From IMG/VR virus record IMGVR_UViG_3300042400_001174, positions 1 through 36,502 of that record: 36,502 bases of DNA. The stretch is one strand, 5' to 3'. Below, piece by piece: positions 29,216-36,502 of this stretch (position 1 is its first letter; each line of letters begins with the position of its first letter). This stretch comes from a virus. The translations under genes and the position numbers were made by a program. The notes under the pieces are model-generated. The model was not told where the DNA came from and did not search any database. It was given only the letters and a program-made list of their open reading frames with translations.

Positions 29216-29626
29216 TTAGCTGTTGTCCGCGTATTCCAGATCAATCATCAGCGTGCCGCTCGCCGGCAGCGCCGCCACCGTCGTGGTCATCAGCAGCTGC
29301 TCGGCCGCCGCCAGCGGAATGCCGCACGCGGCCACCAGGCCAAACGGCGTGGGCGTTTCCACCGCGGTGAAGACCGCCGCCGCGCGATACTTGCCGGTGG
29401 CGCCGACAATGCCGATGGCGATCTGCGTGGTGCCAAGCGACACGGTGGAGGTGAGGACGAAGCGGATCGGCACGATGCCCGCGCGCAGCGGCACGCCGAT
29501 GGGATAGGTGCCCACCGCGTCCGAGGCGAGGGTGAAGCGCTCGATCATGGTGCGCTTCTTGCCGCCGGTCAGGGCGAAGTTCTGCAGGTTGCCCGCCGCG
29601 AAGGCCGGGTAGATTGAAGCCGGCAT
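29216..29626 (-). CDS. Small beta-rich head protein, 136 aa
   Basis: Located directly after the capsid gene, with a very good ribosome site (AAAGGAG eight bases before ATG 29626). The product is all-beta: MPASIYPAFAAGNLQNFALT, RFTLASDAVGTYPIGVPLRA, PIRFVLTSTVSLGTTQIAIG and a Gly/Ala-rich end LPASGTLMIDLEYADNS. Position and composition suggest a capsid decoration or stabilising protein, made in large amounts judging from the ribosome site. I do not recognise a named family. Confidence 0.75.
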   Translation of the reverse strand: MPASIYPAFAAGNLQNFALTGGKKRTMIERFTLASDAVGTYPIGVPLRAGIVPIRFVLTSTVSLGTTQIAIGIVGATGKYRAAAVFTAVETPTPFGLVAACGIPLAAAEQLLMTTTVAALPASGTLMIDLEYADNS

Positions 29627-29652
29627 GGTTCATGCTCCTTTCGTGCCGGGCC

Positions 29653-30561
29653 TTACGAGGCCAGGCACTTGATTTCGACCACCTTGGACTCTTCCATCCG
29701 GATCGCGCCGAAGGTGCACTTGGTGTGCAGCCGGATGTTGTAGCCCTTGGTGGGGTCGGGGGCGGCGTTGCTCACCGGCGCTTCGCCGATGCCGAACTTC
29801 ACGCCGCTCTTGGCGTAGACCGGCACGCGCACGCGACCGCTGCCGTCCAGCAGCATCCGCTTCTGCGCGACGGTCACGAAGTTGAAGCCCATGAACTTCT
29901 TCACCGTGCCGTTCTTCAGGCCCTCGAGCTCGCGGCGCACGTCCGGGTTGAAGTCGGCCGAGCTCACCTCGGTGGTGGCCAGCAGCGCTTGCTTCTGGCG
30001 CGGCGACACCACGATGGTCAGTTCCTCGTCTTCATCGATTTCGGCTTCCTCCAGCAGCGTGCGCGCGGCGCGGAGCTTGCCGACGGTCAGGAAGCTGTCG
30101 ATCGCGCTGCCGGTTTCGACGTAGTTCACCGCGATCTGCTGCGCGGCCGGGAACGCCACGGTGGTGCCGCCGGTCTTGCCGGTCTGCGCGTCCGCGAAGA
30201 TGCCCTGCATGATCGACAGGTCCATGCGCCGGCCAGCGGCGGCAGCGGCGGCCAGCGCGTAGGCCGACTTCGGGTCCTTCAGCGTGCGGACCATGTCCTG
30301 GCTGTCGATGAGCTCGCCCCACTCAAAGTCCAACATGGACAGCCGGCGGCGGTCGTGCGGCACGGGGGTGAACGGGGTGTCGGCGTGGCGCGAGGTGCGC
30401 TGGACCATATCGGCCTGGCCGATCTGGTCGAAGAACGCATACTCGCCCTTGACGGGCTCAGCGTCCACGGTGGGCATGAGCTTGGACTTCTTCTGCTGGG
30501 CCAGAAGAATGAAGCTGTCGCTGAAGGTGTTGACCCAGGCGGTTTCGACTTGGAGGGACAT
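29653..30561 (-). CDS. Major capsid protein
   Basis: A 302-residue protein with features of HK97-fold podovirus coat proteins in the BPP-1-like group: start MSLQVETAWVNTFSDSFILL, HDRRRLSMLDFEWGELIDSQ, DMVRTLKDPKSAYALAAAAA, and a central helical part with IVVSPRQKQALLATTEVSS, then FMGFNFVTV and the C-terminal strand TFGAIRMEESKVVEIK. It follows the scaffold gene, as expected. AGGAGC lies nine bases before ATG 30561, and a 206-base gap precedes it, unusual in this compact genome, so expression may be specially controlled. Confidence 0.85.
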   Translation of the reverse strand: MSLQVETAWVNTFSDSFILLAQQKKSKLMPTVDAEPVKGEYAFFDQIGQADMVQRTSRHADTPFTPVPHDRRRLSMLDFEWGELIDSQDMVRTLKDPKSAYALAAAAAAGRRMDLSIMQGIFADAQTGKTGGTTVAFPAAQQIAVNYVETGSAIDSFLTVGKLRAARTLLEEAEIDEDEELTIVVSPRQKQALLATTEVSSADFNPDVRRELEGLKNGTVKKFMGFNFVTVAQKRMLLDGSGRVRVPVYAKSGVKFGIGEAPVSNAAPDPTKGYNIRLHTKCTFGAIRMEESKVVEIKCLAS

Positions 30562-30767
30562 TGCCCGGCTCCTGTTCGTAACGTTGAACGGAACGGCGGG
30601 AGTGTCCCTAGCGGGGTCCGCGGCCTGGCCGATGCGTCGGCTGGCGGCGCGTCTTTCCGCGCGGTCAGCGGGCCGCTAGGCGGGTGTCCGCTTGCGGGAA
30701 CATCCTTGCGAAGCCGCCCCCGCGCCGGTCAAGCACAAAGCCCCGGCGCGGGTGCAGCGCACCCGTT
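30562..30767 (-). promoter_or_regulatory. 206-base gap with hairpins between scaffold and capsid genes
   Basis: This is the longest gap in the structural genes. In the direction of transcription it first has a GGGTGC/GCACCC stem (30764-30750), then a perfect 10-bp stem CCCGCGCCGG/CCGGCGCGGG (30719-30728 with 30743-30752), and ends with the AGGAGC ribosome site of the capsid gene. The hairpins may lower scaffold read-through or protect the capsid message. No clear -35/-10 pair was found and no open frame looked coding. Confidence 0.5.
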
Positions 30768-31631
30768 TCAGGCGGCCCGCTGTCTCTGCACCTGATCGAG
30801 CCGCGCTTGCAGGGCCGCATAGTCGGGATGGAACTTCGACATGTCTTGCATCTGCGCGATCAGCTTTTGGCTCTCGATCCTCGCCTCGTCGGGCGTCAGC
30901 AGCGCGCTGCGGCCGGTGCCCAGGCCGGGCGCGGTGTCCTCGGCCGACGCGGCGCCGATCTGCGCGAAGGCCTTCACCATGGCCGGCAGGTCGCCCAGCC
31001 GCGTGCCGGTGGGCAGCACGAGGTCGAGAACCTCTGGCGGCAGGTAGGCCGCCGCGGCGCGTGCAGCCAGCGCGGTCTTGGTTTCGTAGGCCTGGCCCCA
31101 TTCGGTGCGCAGCGCGGCAACACTGGCCTGGCCCGCCTCGGCCAGCCGCGCCATGTCGGCGGCCTGCATCTCGAGGTATTTGCCGGCCACCAGCTGGGCC
31201 TGCGCCGGCGTGAGGTTCGCCTCGTGCGCGATGCCGGCGAACGCCTTGGCGGTGTCGTCGCTCCACAGCAGCTCGGGCACAGTCTCGGGCCGCGCGATGG
31301 TGTAGCCCTGGGCAGTCTCGGGCACGCCGATGGCCTTGCGCCACGCTGCGGTCACCTCGGGCGCATCGCCGTCCTTGGGCACGATCGCGCCCTTGCGGCC
31401 CACCAGTTCCTGCGCGCTCACCAGCGCCTTGGCCAGGTCGGCCAACGGCGCTTCCTTCGCCTCCGGCGCATACTTCGCCAGGGCCGGGTTGCCGCGCAAA
31501 TCCTGGGGCAGCGCTGCGTGCCATGCCGGCGCTGCTGCTGCTGCTGGTGCTGCCGGTGCTGCGGCGGGCGCTGGCGTGGCGGCCGGGGCGGGGGTCGTGG
31601 CTTCGGTGCTGGTGGTGGTGGCTTCGGTCAT
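30768..31631 (-). CDS. Capsid scaffold protein
   Basis: A 287-residue protein with an Ala/Pro/Thr-rich N-terminus (residues 2-45), then AWHAALPQDLRGNPALAKYA, a Pro-flanked middle (VPETAQGYTIARPETVPELL) and a helical basic C-terminus (DYAALQARLDQVQRQR). This is the plan of podovirus scaffold proteins, with the C-terminal helix binding the capsid. It lies between the esterase-like gene and the capsid gene. ATG 31631 gives a natural N-terminus; the upstream extension is His/Arg-rich shadow. No protease domain is visible, so the scaffold is probably released intact. Confidence 0.8.
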   Translation of the reverse strand: MTEATTTSTEATTPAPAATPAPAAAPAAPAAAAAPAWHAALPQDLRGNPALAKYAPEAKEAPLADLAKALVSAQELVGRKGAIVPKDGDAPEVTAAWRKAIGVPETAQGYTIARPETVPELLWSDDTAKAFAGIAHEANLTPAQAQLVAGKYLEMQAADMARLAEAGQASVAALRTEWGQAYETKTALAARAAAAYLPPEVLDLVLPTGTRLGDLPAMVKAFAQIGAASAEDTAPGLGTGRSALLTPDEARIESQKLIAQMQDMSKFHPDYAALQARLDQVQRQRAA

Positions 31632-31651
31632 GGGGTGCTCGTGCGTTGGGG

Positions 31652-33079
31652 TTATGGGCCAGGATCGGTGGCGGCCACCGGCACGTTGGTGCAGGCCTGC
31701 ACCGGCAGCCAGGTGTGGTTGATGGCGCCAGGCGTCGCCAGCACATCTTCGCACGCCGCGGTGACGGTGTAGGGCGTGCCGCCGGCTTCCTCGCGCAGGC
31801 CGGGAAGCTCCTTCAGGTTGGTCGCTATGGCTTCGTCCTTACGCCAATACTGGCGATAGGACTGCGACGGCTGAATGGTGAAGCAGGTGCCCAGCGTGGG
31901 CGCCGTGGCCAGGGTCAGCTCCAGGAAGGCATACCCCGTGGCGGCGGCGCTGTTGTCCACCGCAATGGCGGTCACCGGAATGCGCTGCGGGCGCAGGCCC
32001 TGGAAAGGCGCGGCGGCGCCCGGAACATACTGGCGGTGCGCGTGCACCAGCATGTTGATGTTGCCGGTCGGGAAGGCCGCGGTGCCGCCCTCCAGCGCCT
32101 GGGTTGCCGCATCGGCCGCCGGCCGCGGCACCCACACCAGGCGGTTGTTCGGCGTGATCTTCACGCGCACGCGCACCACCAGCGGCGAACCGGCCTTCAC
32201 GTGCGCGTTCACCACGTAGGGGATGCCGTCGTATTCCTGCGGCACCAGCGGGTCGAGATAGCGCGCCTGGCCCAGCGCCATCATGCGCGCCAGGCGAATG
32301 GAGGAACCGACCGACTGGTGCGCGCGATCAGACGCGGTGGCCACGTTGTCGGCCTCGCGCGCGTCGTCAAAGCTCACTGCGCAGTTGGCTGAACCCAGCA
32401 GGTAAAGGTTTGGCACCACGGCGAAGCCGGCCAGGGCCGGGTCGTTGCTGCGGCGACCGTTCACCGCCATGTGCTCCTGCGCCTCGCGCAGCGCCAGGAT
32501 GAAGTATTCCGATCCGCTGCGCTCGCTGAAGCCGGGCTGCACGATGAACATGCGATAGGGTTTGCCGGCGGCGGCGAACTTGGCGCCCATGAAGTTGTAG
32601 AACAGCCGGATGGCCCGGCACTGGTTCACCTTGCTGCGGCCGATCGTGTCGGCAATGTCCCAGGTCTGAAAAATCTGGTTCAGCAGCCACACGTCGGTGC
32701 CGGCGTTGTTCGCGGCAATGATGCTGTCGACCGAAGCCGCGACGATCTGCCCCACGCCGGTGGTCAGCCGCGCGTCGGTGTTGCCGGTCAACGGCGTGTC
32801 ATCGCCCGGCGCGGTGGTGGGGTTGATCCAGTCGTCCACGAAGGCGGAACCGCCGGCGCCCGTATCGCCGGCCACCAGCAGCCCGATGCCGGCGGCCTGG
32901 CCGCCGTAGGTGTTCACGGTCCAGCCTGGCAGGCGGCGTTCGATCTCGGCCTTGCGCTCGGCCACGCCGTTGCGCGTCCAGCCGGCCGCGGTCAGCGCGG
33001 CTTCCATGTAGGCCGATGTGTTGCTGCGGAAGAAACCGCGCTGCGACTGGCCAATGTCGATTTCTGACACGACTGGCAT
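31652..33079 (-). CDS. Structural-module SGNH / sialate-O-acetylesterase-like protein
   Basis: A 475-residue protein in which SGNH-type blocks can be proposed: block I EIDIGQSQRG (6-15, Ser12), a GTDVWLLNQ strand (127-135), MFIVQPGFSE (177-186), the family-typical FILALREAQEHM (193-204), and block V SDRAHQSVG (250-258; D251, H254) followed by RLARMMALGQ. Residues 275-475 are beta-rich, possibly a jelly-roll. Such domains in phages deacetylate surface polysaccharide. Its place between portal-side genes and scaffold suggests a head fibre or decoration rather than the tail fibre. The motif reading is mine and has not been confirmed by search. Confidence 0.55.
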   Translation of the reverse strand: MPVVSEIDIGQSQRGFFRSNTSAYMEAALTAAGWTRNGVAERKAEIERRLPGWTVNTYGGQAAGIGLLVAGDTGAGGSAFVDDWINPTTAPGDDTPLTGNTDARLTTGVGQIVAASVDSIIAANNAGTDVWLLNQIFQTWDIADTIGRSKVNQCRAIRLFYNFMGAKFAAAGKPYRMFIVQPGFSERSGSEYFILALREAQEHMAVNGRRSNDPALAGFAVVPNLYLLGSANCAVSFDDAREADNVATASDRAHQSVGSSIRLARMMALGQARYLDPLVPQEYDGIPYVVNAHVKAGSPLVVRVRVKITPNNRLVWVPRPAADAATQALEGGTAAFPTGNINMLVHAHRQYVPGAAAPFQGLRPQRIPVTAIAVDNSAAATGYAFLELTLATAPTLGTCFTIQPSQSYRQYWRKDEAIATNLKELPGLREEAGGTPYTVTAACEDVLATPGAINHTWLPVQACTNVPVAATDPGP

Positions 33080-34132
33080 TTAGGGATACCCCGTGTTGGC
33101 CCAGGCATAGGCGGCATCAATCTCGGCGTCGCTGGCGGCGCCGGTGTAAACCAGCAGCCGCTCCAGGTCGGTGTCGGCGGCCTGGTTCAGCGAATAGGCG
33201 GAAGTCCCGAGCTGCCAAAGGCCCTGCGCGCCCAGCAGGATTTGCGAGAACTGCGCCTGGGTCACGCTGCGCGCCGTGCTGCTGACCTTGGCCGCGCCGT
33301 TCAGCGTGCCGCGGTTGATGTTGTCGCCGGCCAGGTTGGCCCGGCAAACGATGATGTTGCGGCCAATGATGGGCGTGCCCATGCTGGCACTGACCACGTT
33401 TGAACCATCGGCACGGCCCCACACGGCGGCGTTGGCGGCGGAGAACCGCAGCTTGTAGCGGTTGAGGGTGTCCACGTTGTCGCCGCTGTTGGTTCCGTTG
33501 GACAGGTCGATGATGACATGATCGGCGCCGGCGGTGCGCCGGTGCACCACGGCCACCAGGGTCACGCTGGCGTTCGCCACGTTCCACGGCGTGGCGCCGT
33601 TCAAGATGCGCGCCGCCGTGGTGTCGGCGGCCACGAAGCGCAGCGCGCGGCGGGTGCCGCCCATGGAAACGATCTGCAAGCCGCCGCTGAAAGGGTGCAT
33701 GAAGGCCGCAGCGTCGGTGCCCGCGCGCACCGGAATTTCCGCGCGCATGGCGCCCAACGGCTCGTATGCCAGGTCGAAGTCCTGGGCCAGCGTCAGGGCG
33801 CCCAGGGTCGGCGCGGCCGGGCCAAATGTGCCGAAGGCCGGGCCGGTTGGAGCGCCGCCGTCGATCAGCGCCAGGAATGCGAAGGCGTCGGCGCTCTCGC
33901 TCGGGAACCCGAACACCACGCCGGCCACCTGGCGCAGATGCAGCCCGGTGGTGGCATTGGGCGTTGCCTTGTAGGCGTTCATCGCAGGCTCGAGCAGCTG
34001 CGCGGTGGTGCGGTTCTCGATCGCGATGATCTCGCTGATCCCAGGATCGCCGCTGCTCATGACGGCAGCGACCAGCGAGCGCAGCGCCCGCTCGCGCGTC
34101 TGGCTTCCCCGGAAGATGTCCCAGGACGGCAA
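33080..34132 (-). CDS. Virion surface protein with LamG-like C-terminal domain
   Basis: A 350-residue protein. The N-terminal 100 residues are helical (RERALRSLVAAVMSSGDPGI onward). Residues about 150-345 look like a concanavalin/LamG sandwich: GTRRALRFVAADTTAARILN, VTLVAVVHRRTAGADHVIID, RYKLRFSAANAAVWGRAD, and the typical closing ADTDLERLLVYTGAASDAEI. Such domains bind glycans, in line with the esterase-like gene next to it. The gene sits directly against the next start (no gap), so the pair is probably co-translated. Role as a decoration or adsorption protein is inferred. Confidence 0.65.
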   Translation of the reverse strand: MPSWDIFRGSQTRERALRSLVAAVMSSGDPGISEIIAIENRTTAQLLEPAMNAYKATPNATTGLHLRQVAGVVFGFPSESADAFAFLALIDGGAPTGPAFGTFGPAAPTLGALTLAQDFDLAYEPLGAMRAEIPVRAGTDAAAFMHPFSGGLQIVSMGGTRRALRFVAADTTAARILNGATPWNVANASVTLVAVVHRRTAGADHVIIDLSNGTNSGDNVDTLNRYKLRFSAANAAVWGRADGSNVVSASMGTPIIGRNIIVCRANLAGDNINRGTLNGAAKVSSTARSVTQAQFSQILLGAQGLWQLGTSAYSLNQAADTDLERLLVYTGAASDAEIDAAYAWANTGYP

Positions 34133-34135
34133 GGT

Positions 34136-34489
34136 CTACCGGCGCCACCCGAGCAGCAGTGCCGTGGCCACCAGCGAGGTGGTGCCATCGCCGGCGGTCA
34201 CGATCGGCCGCACGAACCGGAAGTTCTGCACCGCCCGATCGCCACCCGCAGCGGTGAAGGTCAGCGCCGCGTTCGCCTCATCGGTCAGCGTCACCCAGTT
34301 GGTGCCGTCGTTCGACCCCTGCATGGTGATCGAGCCGCCGGTGCCGAAGGTGCCGGTGGCCTGCAAGGTGTCGTAATCGAAGTCGGCCGCCTCGAAGGGC
34401 GCGCCGTCGTCGCCGTTCAGCAAGCCGGTCCACGTCACCAGGACCGCGCGATTGCCGACAAGGTTGGCCACAAAGTTCCGCGTTGGCAT
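34136..34489 (-). CDS. Small beta-sandwich virion protein, 117 aa
   Basis: All-beta sequence with Gly/Thr-rich loops: AVLVTWTGLLNGDDGAPFEA, GSITMQGSNDGTNWVTLTD and the final strand SLVATALLLGWRR. The 'GSITMQGSNDGTNW' pattern is widespread in phage virion proteins with carbohydrate-binding-like or discoidin-like folds. It lies directly before the LamG-like gene, so the two and the esterase-like protein may form one surface complex. Exact role unknown. Confidence 0.65.
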   Translation of the reverse strand: MPTRNFVANLVGNRAVLVTWTGLLNGDDGAPFEAADFDYDTLQATGTFGTGGSITMQGSNDGTNWVTLTDEANAALTFTAAGGDRAVQNFRFVRPIVTAGDGTTSLVATALLLGWRR

Positions 34490-34492
34490 CGT

Positions 34493-34729
34493 CTACCCCT
34501 TCACCATGCGCAGCGGCCGGGCCGCCAGCTTCATCAGTTCCAGAAACACCTCGCGCCGGCCCTCGGCCCGCTGCATCGCCTGCGGGTCCAGCGGCAGCGC
34601 GTCGCCGAAATGGCAGAATTTCGAGAGGTGGTCCCACAGCCGCTGCGCTTTGGGGTCGGCCGGGTCCAGCAGCTGCGCCACGATCCGGCCCAGCTCATCG
34701 CGCGGCGAAAGCTGCTGCTCGTCGCTCAT
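34493..34729 (-). CDS. Bbp19-like small head protein, 78 aa
   Basis: The product (RDELGRIVAQLLDPADPKAQ, then WDHLSKFCHFGDALPLDPQA and EGRREVFLELMKLAARP) has the helical pattern and spacing of the Bbp19 family encoded next to the portal in Bordetella phage BPP-1 and relatives. The role is not established; it is probably structural or chaperone-like. Its ATG overlaps the portal stop as ATGA, the same neighbour as in BPP-1-like phages. Confidence 0.7.
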   Translation of the reverse strand: MSDEQQLSPRDELGRIVAQLLDPADPKAQRLWDHLSKFCHFGDALPLDPQAMQRAEGRREVFLELMKLAARPLRMVKG

Positions 34730-36354
34730 GCCGCCAGCCCCTCGGCCACCTGCTGCGCCTTGGCCATGTCGAGCATCGCCTTGGCCTGGCCGGGCGCATC
34801 AGCCGACATGGCCGCGCCCTGCTGCGCCTGCTGCCGGTCCGCCCGTATCTTTGCCACGTCGCGCGGGTCGCGCAGCACCTCGGCCGGCGCGCCCTCGGCG
34901 TCGAAGATCGTGCGCACCACCTCGTCCATGTCGACCACGTCCAGCACGGTCGGGTCGGCCTGGGCCAGCGTCAGCACCTGCTGGACGCCGCGCACCACGC
35001 TGCCGGCCCGCGAACTGCGCTGCGCCCGCGCCAGCGGCGAAACATACGTCACGGCGAACCGCGGATCGTCGGCCAGTTCCGGCGGCAGCGGCGGCAGCGC
35101 ATTCGCGCGCTGCATGATGCGGAAGATGCGCGCGATCAGCGGGTCCAGCAGTTCGCTTTGCACGCGGCCCAAATGCGGGCCGAGCAGCCGCACCTTCTCC
35201 TCCTGCCGCGCGATCACCTCGGTGGCCGTGGCGCCGGGCGTCGGCATCATCATCAGCAGCGAGCCGAAGAACGCATCCTTGATCTGCGCCCGCTTCTGTT
35301 CGCTCATCGCAATGTCGAGCTGGAACGAGGCGCCCGAAGCCAGCGGCTTGATCAGCTCGCGGCCTTGCCCGTCGAGACCGCCGTAGGTAATGCCGTTGGG
35401 CACGATCCGCACCGTGCTGAAGGCGTCCTCGTCGGCGGCCAGCAGCGGCGGCGCGGCTGCCCGCTCGGCCGCCTGGGCCAGCGTGCGCTCCTGCACCTGC
35501 AACTGCTTTGCGTCCGGCAGCGCCATCATCGCCGGGCTGTCGCCATAGGCGAACCCGCTCAGCGTGCCCCAGCGCGTGACCATGTAGGGGAACTCTTCGA
35601 AGCCCCCCGTGCGCATGACCTTTTCGCCCTCGGCCAGGACGTGCATGGAGACGAACCGTTTGCCGCGCGGGCCCAGCATGTTCGGCTGGTAGACCTCGTT
35701 TGGCACCACCGCGTGCAGAATGCTGAAGCGCTGCTGTTCCTGGCCGGCGCGGATGCTGCGCATCACCACGTCCGGCGTGTCGGTCTTGTATTCCTGAAAA
35801 ATCTGCGCCGCGGTCCACTCGAAACGGCGCACCAGCGTGTCGACCACGCGCCGGTTGTTCTCGGCGATCCAGCACTCATGGATCGGCCGCGTGTCGAAAT
35901 GCACGCGGCGCCCGGCCACGTCCTCGTCCACATACATGATCGCGGTGCCCATCACCACGAGGTCGCCGAAGTAGTCGAGCACCTGCGAATAGAACCGATT
36001 GCCGCCCGAGGCGAACACCGCCGCCTTGCGGTTTTCCACCTCGCCCATCCATGCCCGCACCGGATAGAGCTGATCGAGCTCGGGGTCGGGGTGCGCCAGC
36101 TGGAACCAGCGATCGGCGCTCGATGTCGCGCCCGACCACAGGCCGGCGGCGAGCTGGTCGGCGGCGTAAATCTGCGCGCTGTCGAACACGCGGGTCATGC
36201 GCTTCTCGCCCAGCGTGCGGGCGGTCTGGCGCAGCAGATCGGCGCGCATGGGCTTGAAGATTTCGGCCACGTCCTGCAGGTGGCTGTCGAGCGTGCTGCG
36301 GTCGCCCTTCAGCTGGTCATACAGGCGGCAGACATCGCGGCCGGTAAGCATCAT
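34726..36354 (-). CDS. Portal (head-to-tail connector) protein
   Basis: A 542-residue connector of the Bbp21/head-to-tail connecting family. Marks include the start LYDQLKGDRSTLDSHLQDVA, RVFDSAQIYAADQLAAGLWS and GATSSADRWFQL (about 55-88), GTAIMYVDE (116-124), the strand WGTLSGFAYGDSPAMMALPD, and the long wing/stem helices with LLMMMPTPGATATEVIARQE. It forms the dodecameric DNA entry channel. Two ATG codons (36354 and 36351) open it; the stop of the small upstream protein overlaps as ATGA. The C-terminal tail is Gln/Ala-rich. Nothing is missing compared with the family. Confidence 0.92.
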   Translation of the reverse strand: MMLTGRDVCRLYDQLKGDRSTLDSHLQDVAEIFKPMRADLLRQTARTLGEKRMTRVFDSAQIYAADQLAAGLWSGATSSADRWFQLAHPDPELDQLYPVRAWMGEVENRKAAVFASGGNRFYSQVLDYFGDLVVMGTAIMYVDEDVAGRRVHFDTRPIHECWIAENNRRVVDTLVRRFEWTAAQIFQEYKTDTPDVVMRSIRAGQEQQRFSILHAVVPNEVYQPNMLGPRGKRFVSMHVLAEGEKVMRTGGFEEFPYMVTRWGTLSGFAYGDSPAMMALPDAKQLQVQERTLAQAAERAAAPPLLAADEDAFSTVRIVPNGITYGGLDGQGRELIKPLASGASFQLDIAMSEQKRAQIKDAFFGSLLMMMPTPGATATEVIARQEEKVRLLGPHLGRVQSELLDPLIARIFRIMQRANALPPLPPELADDPRFAVTYVSPLARAQRSSRAGSVVRGVQQVLTLAQADPTVLDVVDMDEVVRTIFDAEGAPAEVLRDPRDVAKIRADRQQAQQGAAMSADAPGQAKAMLDMAKAQQVAEGLAA

Positions 36355-36502
36355 GCGCCGAGCAGCGCCTTGGGGGTAGCGGGATTGGGCTGGTCCAGCA
36401 TGCCGCCCGCCAGAATGGTGCTATCCCGGCCGGCGGCCAGGCGCTGCCGCTTGCGCTCAGCCTCGGCGGCCTGGCGCACCGCGGCGGTGTCCTCGGTCGG
36501 CG
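36351..36502 (-). CDS. 3' part of small podovirus structural protein begun at base 64
   Basis: Fifty codons at the window end (PTEDTAAVRQAAEAERKRQR, then LAAGRDSTILAGGMLDQPNP and ATPKALLGA) stop in an ATGA overlap with the portal. Read together with bases 64-1 they form one 71-residue protein without frame change. A charged helix and an STILAGG-type motif plus KALLG end are typical of a small, uncharacterised protein next to podovirus portals. Confidence 0.75.
   Translation of the reverse strand, partial: PTEDTAAVRQAAEAERKRQRLAAGRDSTILAGGMLDQPNPATPKALLGA

Noticed and set aside
1-36502. Diversity-generating retroelement, suspected because of BPP-1-like portal and Bbp19-like genes
   Set aside because: No reverse transcriptase frame and no template/variable repeat pair noticed.
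1-36502. Direct terminal repeats of a linear T7-type genome
   Set aside because: The first and last bases do not match each other, and the join falls in the middle of a gene.

Overview
This window looks like a complete, circular genome of a temperate podovirus (short-tailed phage), not a piece of chromosome. No host housekeeping gene is visible, and nearly every base belongs to tightly packed phage genes, most joined by ATGA or TGATG start/stop overlaps. The two ends close in frame. A gene starting at base 64 on the minus strand runs off base 1, and reading on from base 36502 completes a 71-residue protein whose stop overlaps the portal start. DNA is very GC-rich and codon third positions are mostly G or C. 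With a holin of the gene-transfer-agent type and an attP matching a tRNA-Val 3' half, this suggests a high-GC alphaproteobacterial host; that host call is inference.

Layout. A short immunity region (9542-10317) holds a Cro-like repressor gene pointing left, a CI-like repressor gene pointing right, and a good sigma70-type promoter. To the right (plus strand, 10318-16943) is the early operon: seven small unknown genes, a YqaJ/lambda-exonuclease-like recombinase, a RecT annealing protein, five more small genes, an excisionase-like HTH gene, a tyrosine integrase, and attP (16636-16682). To the left (minus strand, 9772 down to 1, then wrapping to 36502 and down to 16876) is one long late-type array. 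It starts with small genes, a PAPS-reductase-like protein, a RuvC-like nuclease, a C5 cytosine methyltransferase and a RepA-like helicase. Then come a repeat/hairpin region (2885-3049), small packaging-associated genes, terminase large subunit and a GNAT protein. After the wrap come portal, Bbp19-like protein, three putative surface/decoration proteins including an SGNH esterase-like one, scaffold, major capsid, tail tubular proteins A and B, three internal virion proteins (one with a C-terminal ADP-ribosyltransferase-like domain), a 1046-residue giant protein, tail fibre, and a lysis cassette.

How the genes work together. The repressor pair chooses between integration at a tRNA-Val gene and lytic growth. 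RecT plus YqaJ nuclease and RuvC would handle recombination, RepA-like helicase would drive replication, and terminase plus the T7/BPP-1-like head and tail genes build the particle. The internal virion proteins probably enter the host with the DNA. The most unusual points are: a methyltransferase gene whose target-recognition region is conserved in a different frame from its ends; an excisionase-like gene that has lost its stop and overprints the integrase; an endolysin-type peptidase cut short before its catalytic residues, with no other endolysin recognised; a virion ADP-ribosyltransferase-like effector; and an 11-base repeat array with a long hairpin between replication and packaging genes.
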